Shown: positions 61,717 to 64,000 of the stretch, one piece after another
Numbering within the stretch: the stretch's first letter is position 1
Layout: the number at the start of each line of letters is the position of its first letter
NCBI GenBank assembly: GCA_020160755.1
Contig: JAIUPN010000002.1
Span: forward strand, 124,001 to 188,000
Length of the DNA: 64,000 nucleotides
Reading direction: 5' to 3'
Source of the DNA: Pseudomonadota bacterium
Lineage (GTDB): Bacteria > Pseudomonadota > Alphaproteobacteria > Sphingomonadales > Sphingomonadaceae
Made by a program: the position numbers and the translations under genes
The notes under the pieces: model-generated
Told to the model about the DNA's origin: nothing
The model's database searches: none
What the model saw: only the letters and a program-made list of their open reading frames with translations

Positions 61717-62481
61717 ATGGATCTGGGTCTCAAGGGCAAGAAAGTCATCATGAACGGCGGCGCGCACGGGCTGGGGCTCGCGTCGCTCAAGATTTTCGCC
61801 GCCGAGGGCGCCGATGTCGCATTCTTTTCGCGCGACGCCGACAAGGTAAAGGCGGCGGTCGCGGCGATCGATGCCGCGGGGCCGGGCAAGGTGTTCGGCG
61901 AGCAGTTCGACATGACGGGCAATCCCGACGGCTATCGCGCCTGGCTGGAGAAGGCGCGCGACGCGCTCGGCGGCTGCGACATCTTCATCCACACCGCAAG
62001 CTCGTCGGGGCAGGGCGCGACGGGCGACTGGCAGCGCGGGCTCGACATGGACGTCATGGGCGCGGTGCACGGTGTCGAGGTGCTGACCGAGGCGCTGGCA
62101 GCGTCGGGATCGGGATCGATCATCTTCATGTCGTCGACCGCGGCGGTCGAGACCTTCATCGTGCCGCAGGCGTTCAACGCGCTCAAGGCGGCGCTGATCA
62201 CCTATGGCTCGCAATTGAGCCAGGCGCTCGCGGCGCAGAATATCCGCGTCAACATCGTCTCGCCCGGCGCGATCTATTATCCCGGCGGCAATTGGGAGGT
62301 CATCAAGTCGGCGGTGCCGGCGCTCTACGAAGGCACACTCGCGCAGATGCCGATGGGGCGTTTCGGCGAGCCCGAGGAAGTGGCGAAGGGTATCGTTTTC
62401 ATGGCGTCGCCCGCTTGCCCCTATATGACCGGCGCGCATCTCGTCATCGACGGCGGCTTCACCAAGCGCGTCCAGTTCTAG
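61717..62481 (+). CDS. SDR-family oxidoreductase with Phe in place of catalytic Tyr
   Basis: A 254-residue short-chain dehydrogenase fold protein. The cofactor motif reads NGGAHGLGLASLKIFA, Ser139/Ser140 lie in FMSSTAAVE, and the usual YxxxK is FNALK (Phe153, Lys157). HTASS replaces NNAG. The C-terminal part (RVNIVSPGAIYYPGGNWEVI, GAHLVIDGGF) is normal. The loss of Tyr suggests changed chemistry or a non-redox role. It is 10 bp upstream of a GST-like gene and in line with a TPP-dependent E1 gene. Confidence 0.88.
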   Translation: MDLGLKGKKVIMNGGAHGLGLASLKIFAAEGADVAFFSRDADKVKAAVAAIDAAGPGKVFGEQFDMTGNPDGYRAWLEKARDALGGCDIFIHTASSSGQGATGDWQRGLDMDVMGAVHGVEVLTEALAASGSGSIIFMSSTAAVETFIVPQAFNALKAALITYGSQLSQALAAQNIRVNIVSPGAIYYPGGNWEVIKSAVPALYEGTLAQMPMGRFGEPEEVAKGIVFMASPACPYMTGAHLVIDGGFTKRVQF

Positions 62482-62491
62482 GGCGGCCGCG

Positions 62492-63139
62492 ATGAAGCTT
62501 TATCAGTCGCTCGGCCCCAATCCGCGCGTGGTGCTGATGTATCTCGCCGAGACGGGGTTGGTGGTCGATCGCCAATTCGTCGACATCATGGCGGCCGAGA
62601 ACCGCAAGCCGGAGTTTTGCGCGAAGAGCCCGCTCGGCCACACGCCGTTGCTCGAACTCGACGATGGCGGCTGCATCGCCGAAAGCATCGCGATCTGCGA
62701 ATATCTCGACGAAACGCCGGGCGGCCACAAGCTGCTCGGAGTGACCGCCGAAGAGCGCGCGCGGACGCGGATGCTGGTGCGGATCGTCGATCAATTGGTC
62801 GTTGTGCCGATGACCGCGGGCTTCCGCGGCGCCGAAGGACTGCCGATGTTCGAGAGCCGCGTTCTTTGCCTGCCCGACGCGGCGGCCGATCTGAAGCGGC
62901 TCGCTGCCGACGGGCTGGTGCAGGTCGACCGGATCGTCGACGCGGGGCCATGGCTCGCTGGCAACCGCTTTAGCCTCGCCGACATCCTCCTCTACAGCTT
63001 TGTCGAGTTCGGCGCGATGGTCGGGCAGCCGCTCGATCCCGCGCTCGCCAACCTCAACGCATGGCGCGACCGTGTGGCGGCGCGTCCCGGCGCTGCCGCC
63101 AGCGCCAACCCCCAACTGGGCATCGGAGAGCCTGCATGA
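62492..63139 (+). CDS. Glutathione S-transferase-like protein
   Basis: A 215-residue GST-fold protein. The thioredoxin-like N-terminal domain contains LGPNPRVVLMYLAETGL and the glutathione-binding SPLGHTPLLELDDGGCIAES; the helical C-terminal domain has the conserved NRFSLADILLYSF (N-capping box). The residue at the active position appears to be Ser/Asn rather than Tyr. Its stop overlaps the start of the next gene. The combination with an SDR hints at a catabolic operon, perhaps for a glutathione-linked aromatic or epoxide route; this is inference. Confidence 0.88.
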   Translation: MKLYQSLGPNPRVVLMYLAETGLVVDRQFVDIMAAENRKPEFCAKSPLGHTPLLELDDGGCIAESIAICEYLDETPGGHKLLGVTAEERARTRMLVRIVDQLVVVPMTAGFRGAEGLPMFESRVLCLPDAAADLKRLAADGLVQVDRIVDAGPWLAGNRFSLADILLYSFVEFGAMVGQPLDPALANLNAWRDRVAARPGAAASANPQLGIGEPA

Positions 63140-64000
63140 CCGAGACGACGATCGATCGCGAAAAGCTGCGCGACATTTATACCCGCACGATGCGCGTCGC
63201 GCGCGCCGACGAGAAATTCCGCTCGCTGCTGATGACCGGCAAGCTCGCGGTGATCTATTACACCGTGCGCGGGCAGGAACTGGTGTCGGCCGCGGCGATG
63301 GCCGCGCTCGAACAGGATGATTATCTCGTCACCACCTATCGCGGCCAGCACGACCAGATCGCCAAGGGCGTGCCGCTGAACCCGCTGTTCGCCGAGATTG
63401 CGGGCAAGGTCGGCGGTACCTGCCGCGGCAAGGGCGGGTCGATGCACATCACCCATCCCGAAACCGGGGTGATGGTGACGACGGGCGTCGTCGGGTCGGG
63501 ACTGCCGATTGCCAATGGCCTTGCCCTCGCGTCGCAGAACCGCGGCGACGGCAAGGTGACGATGGTCTGCTTCGGCGACGGCGCGACCAATATCGGTGCG
63601 TTCCACGAAGCGATGAACATGGCGCAGCTGTGGAAGCTGCCGGTGATCTTCCTCTGCCAGAACAACCGCTATGGCGAACACACCGCCTTTGCCGACCACA
63701 CCAAGGTCGACTCGATCGTCACCCGCGCGAAAGCCTATGGGATGGCGGGCGCGCATGTCGACGGCAACGACGCGATCGCGATGTACAACACGACCAAGGC
63801 CGCGGTCGACCGCGCGCGGGCCGGTGAGGGGCCGACGCTGATCGAGGCGATGTGCTACCGCATGATGGGCCATTTCTTCGGCTCGGACTTCTCCTACATG
63901 CCGAAGGAGCATCTCGCCGAGATGGCTGCCGAAGATCCGTTGCCGCGGCTGCGCCAGCTGATGCTCGACCATCAATTTACCGAGGCCGAGCTCGACGCGA
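63136..64000 (+). CDS. TPP-dependent dehydrogenase E1 component, alpha subunit (3' partial)
   Basis: The first 288 residues of an E1 alpha subunit of the pyruvate/acetoin/2-oxoacid dehydrogenase family; the gene runs off the right edge. The TPP motif starts GDGATNIGAFHEAMNMAQ at 147 and ends QNN near 176. TTYRGQHDQIAKG and CRGKGGSMHI are the substrate-loop hallmarks of this family, closest to acetoin/pyruvate types by eye. ATG at 63136 overlaps the upstream stop (ATGA). The beta subunit and E2 should lie just beyond the window. Confidence 0.93.
   Translation, partial: MTETTIDREKLRDIYTRTMRVARADEKFRSLLMTGKLAVIYYTVRGQELVSAAAMAALEQDDYLVTTYRGQHDQIAKGVPLNPLFAEIAGKVGGTCRGKGGSMHITHPETGVMVTTGVVGSGLPIANGLALASQNRGDGKVTMVCFGDGATNIGAFHEAMNMAQLWKLPVIFLCQNNRYGEHTAFADHTKVDSIVTRAKAYGMAGAHVDGNDAIAMYNTTKAAVDRARAGEGPTLIEAMCYRMMGHFFGSDFSYMPKEHLAEMAAEDPLPRLRQLMLDHQFTEAELDA

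Overview
The window reads as chromosome-like DNA of a sphingomonad alphaproteobacterium (Sphingopyxis/Sphingobium/Novosphingobium type). This is inferred from high GC, five large TonB-dependent receptors, a CopA/CopB copper system of the proteobacterial type, and oxidative uronate/aldarate catabolism genes. No rRNA, CRISPR array or intact tRNA is visible. The species cannot be named from the sequence alone.

Layout. (1) 1-1764: end of a secreted amidohydrolase. (2) 2.0-5.3 kb: sulfide detoxification operon, with a persulfide-dioxygenase-like MBL protein, a DUF442-SQR fusion and a TSUP exporter. (3) 5.3-27.5 kb: a dense copper resistance region. It holds a Cus-type RND exporter with separate CusF, two small Cys/Met-rich secreted proteins, a TonB receptor, a membrane cytochrome c, an NTF2-like protein, a Cu(I) P-type ATPase, a methyltransferase, copC-copD with an AraC regulator, a CnrY-CnrX-ECF-sigma-like signalling trio, the multicopper oxidase copA, copB, DUF305, DUF411 and a lipoprotein. 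A decayed second DUF411 gene follows. (4) 27.6-41.6 kb: two TonB receptors, a LysR regulator, and an Aap-like amino-acid ABC transporter whose two permeases are fused in one 730-aa chain and whose operon also encodes a cystathionine beta-lyase-type PLP enzyme. These are followed by two tandem PepSY membrane proteins and a HutC-type GntR regulator; HutC-consensus sites lie before both the regulator and the second receptor. I regard this as the best candidate for an undescribed uptake-and-cleavage system. (5) 41.7-45.9 kb: a lower-GC module (hydrolase, methyltransferase, AraC regulator), an intact tyrosine integrase, and a 3' fragment of a tRNA-Arg(CCG) gene that looks like an attachment site, so region 5 and perhaps much of the window to its left may be an integrated island.

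(6) 46.2-57.9 kb: an aldarate/uronate locus, with a KdgD-type dehydratase, a LysR regulator, a carboxylesterase, a Tat-exported protein of unknown fold, a GudP-like MFS transporter, a TonB receptor, 2,5-dioxovalerate dehydrogenase and a cupin. Together they would import a sugar acid and send it to 2-oxoglutarate. (7) 57.9-61.6 kb: a zinc locus, with a Zur-like Fur-family regulator, a histidine-loop ZnuD-like receptor behind a Zur-like palindrome, and a convergent methyltransferase with its own related palindrome. (8) 61.7-64.0 kb: an SDR with the catalytic Tyr replaced by Phe, a glutathione S-transferase-like protein, and the start of a TPP-dependent dehydrogenase E1 alpha subunit.

How the regions may work together: copper is handled in the periplasm by oxidation and binding (CopA/B/C, DUF305/411, CusF), exported across the inner membrane by the P-type ATPase and out of the cell by CusCBA. 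Expression is probably sensed by the CnrX-like protein and its sigma factor.
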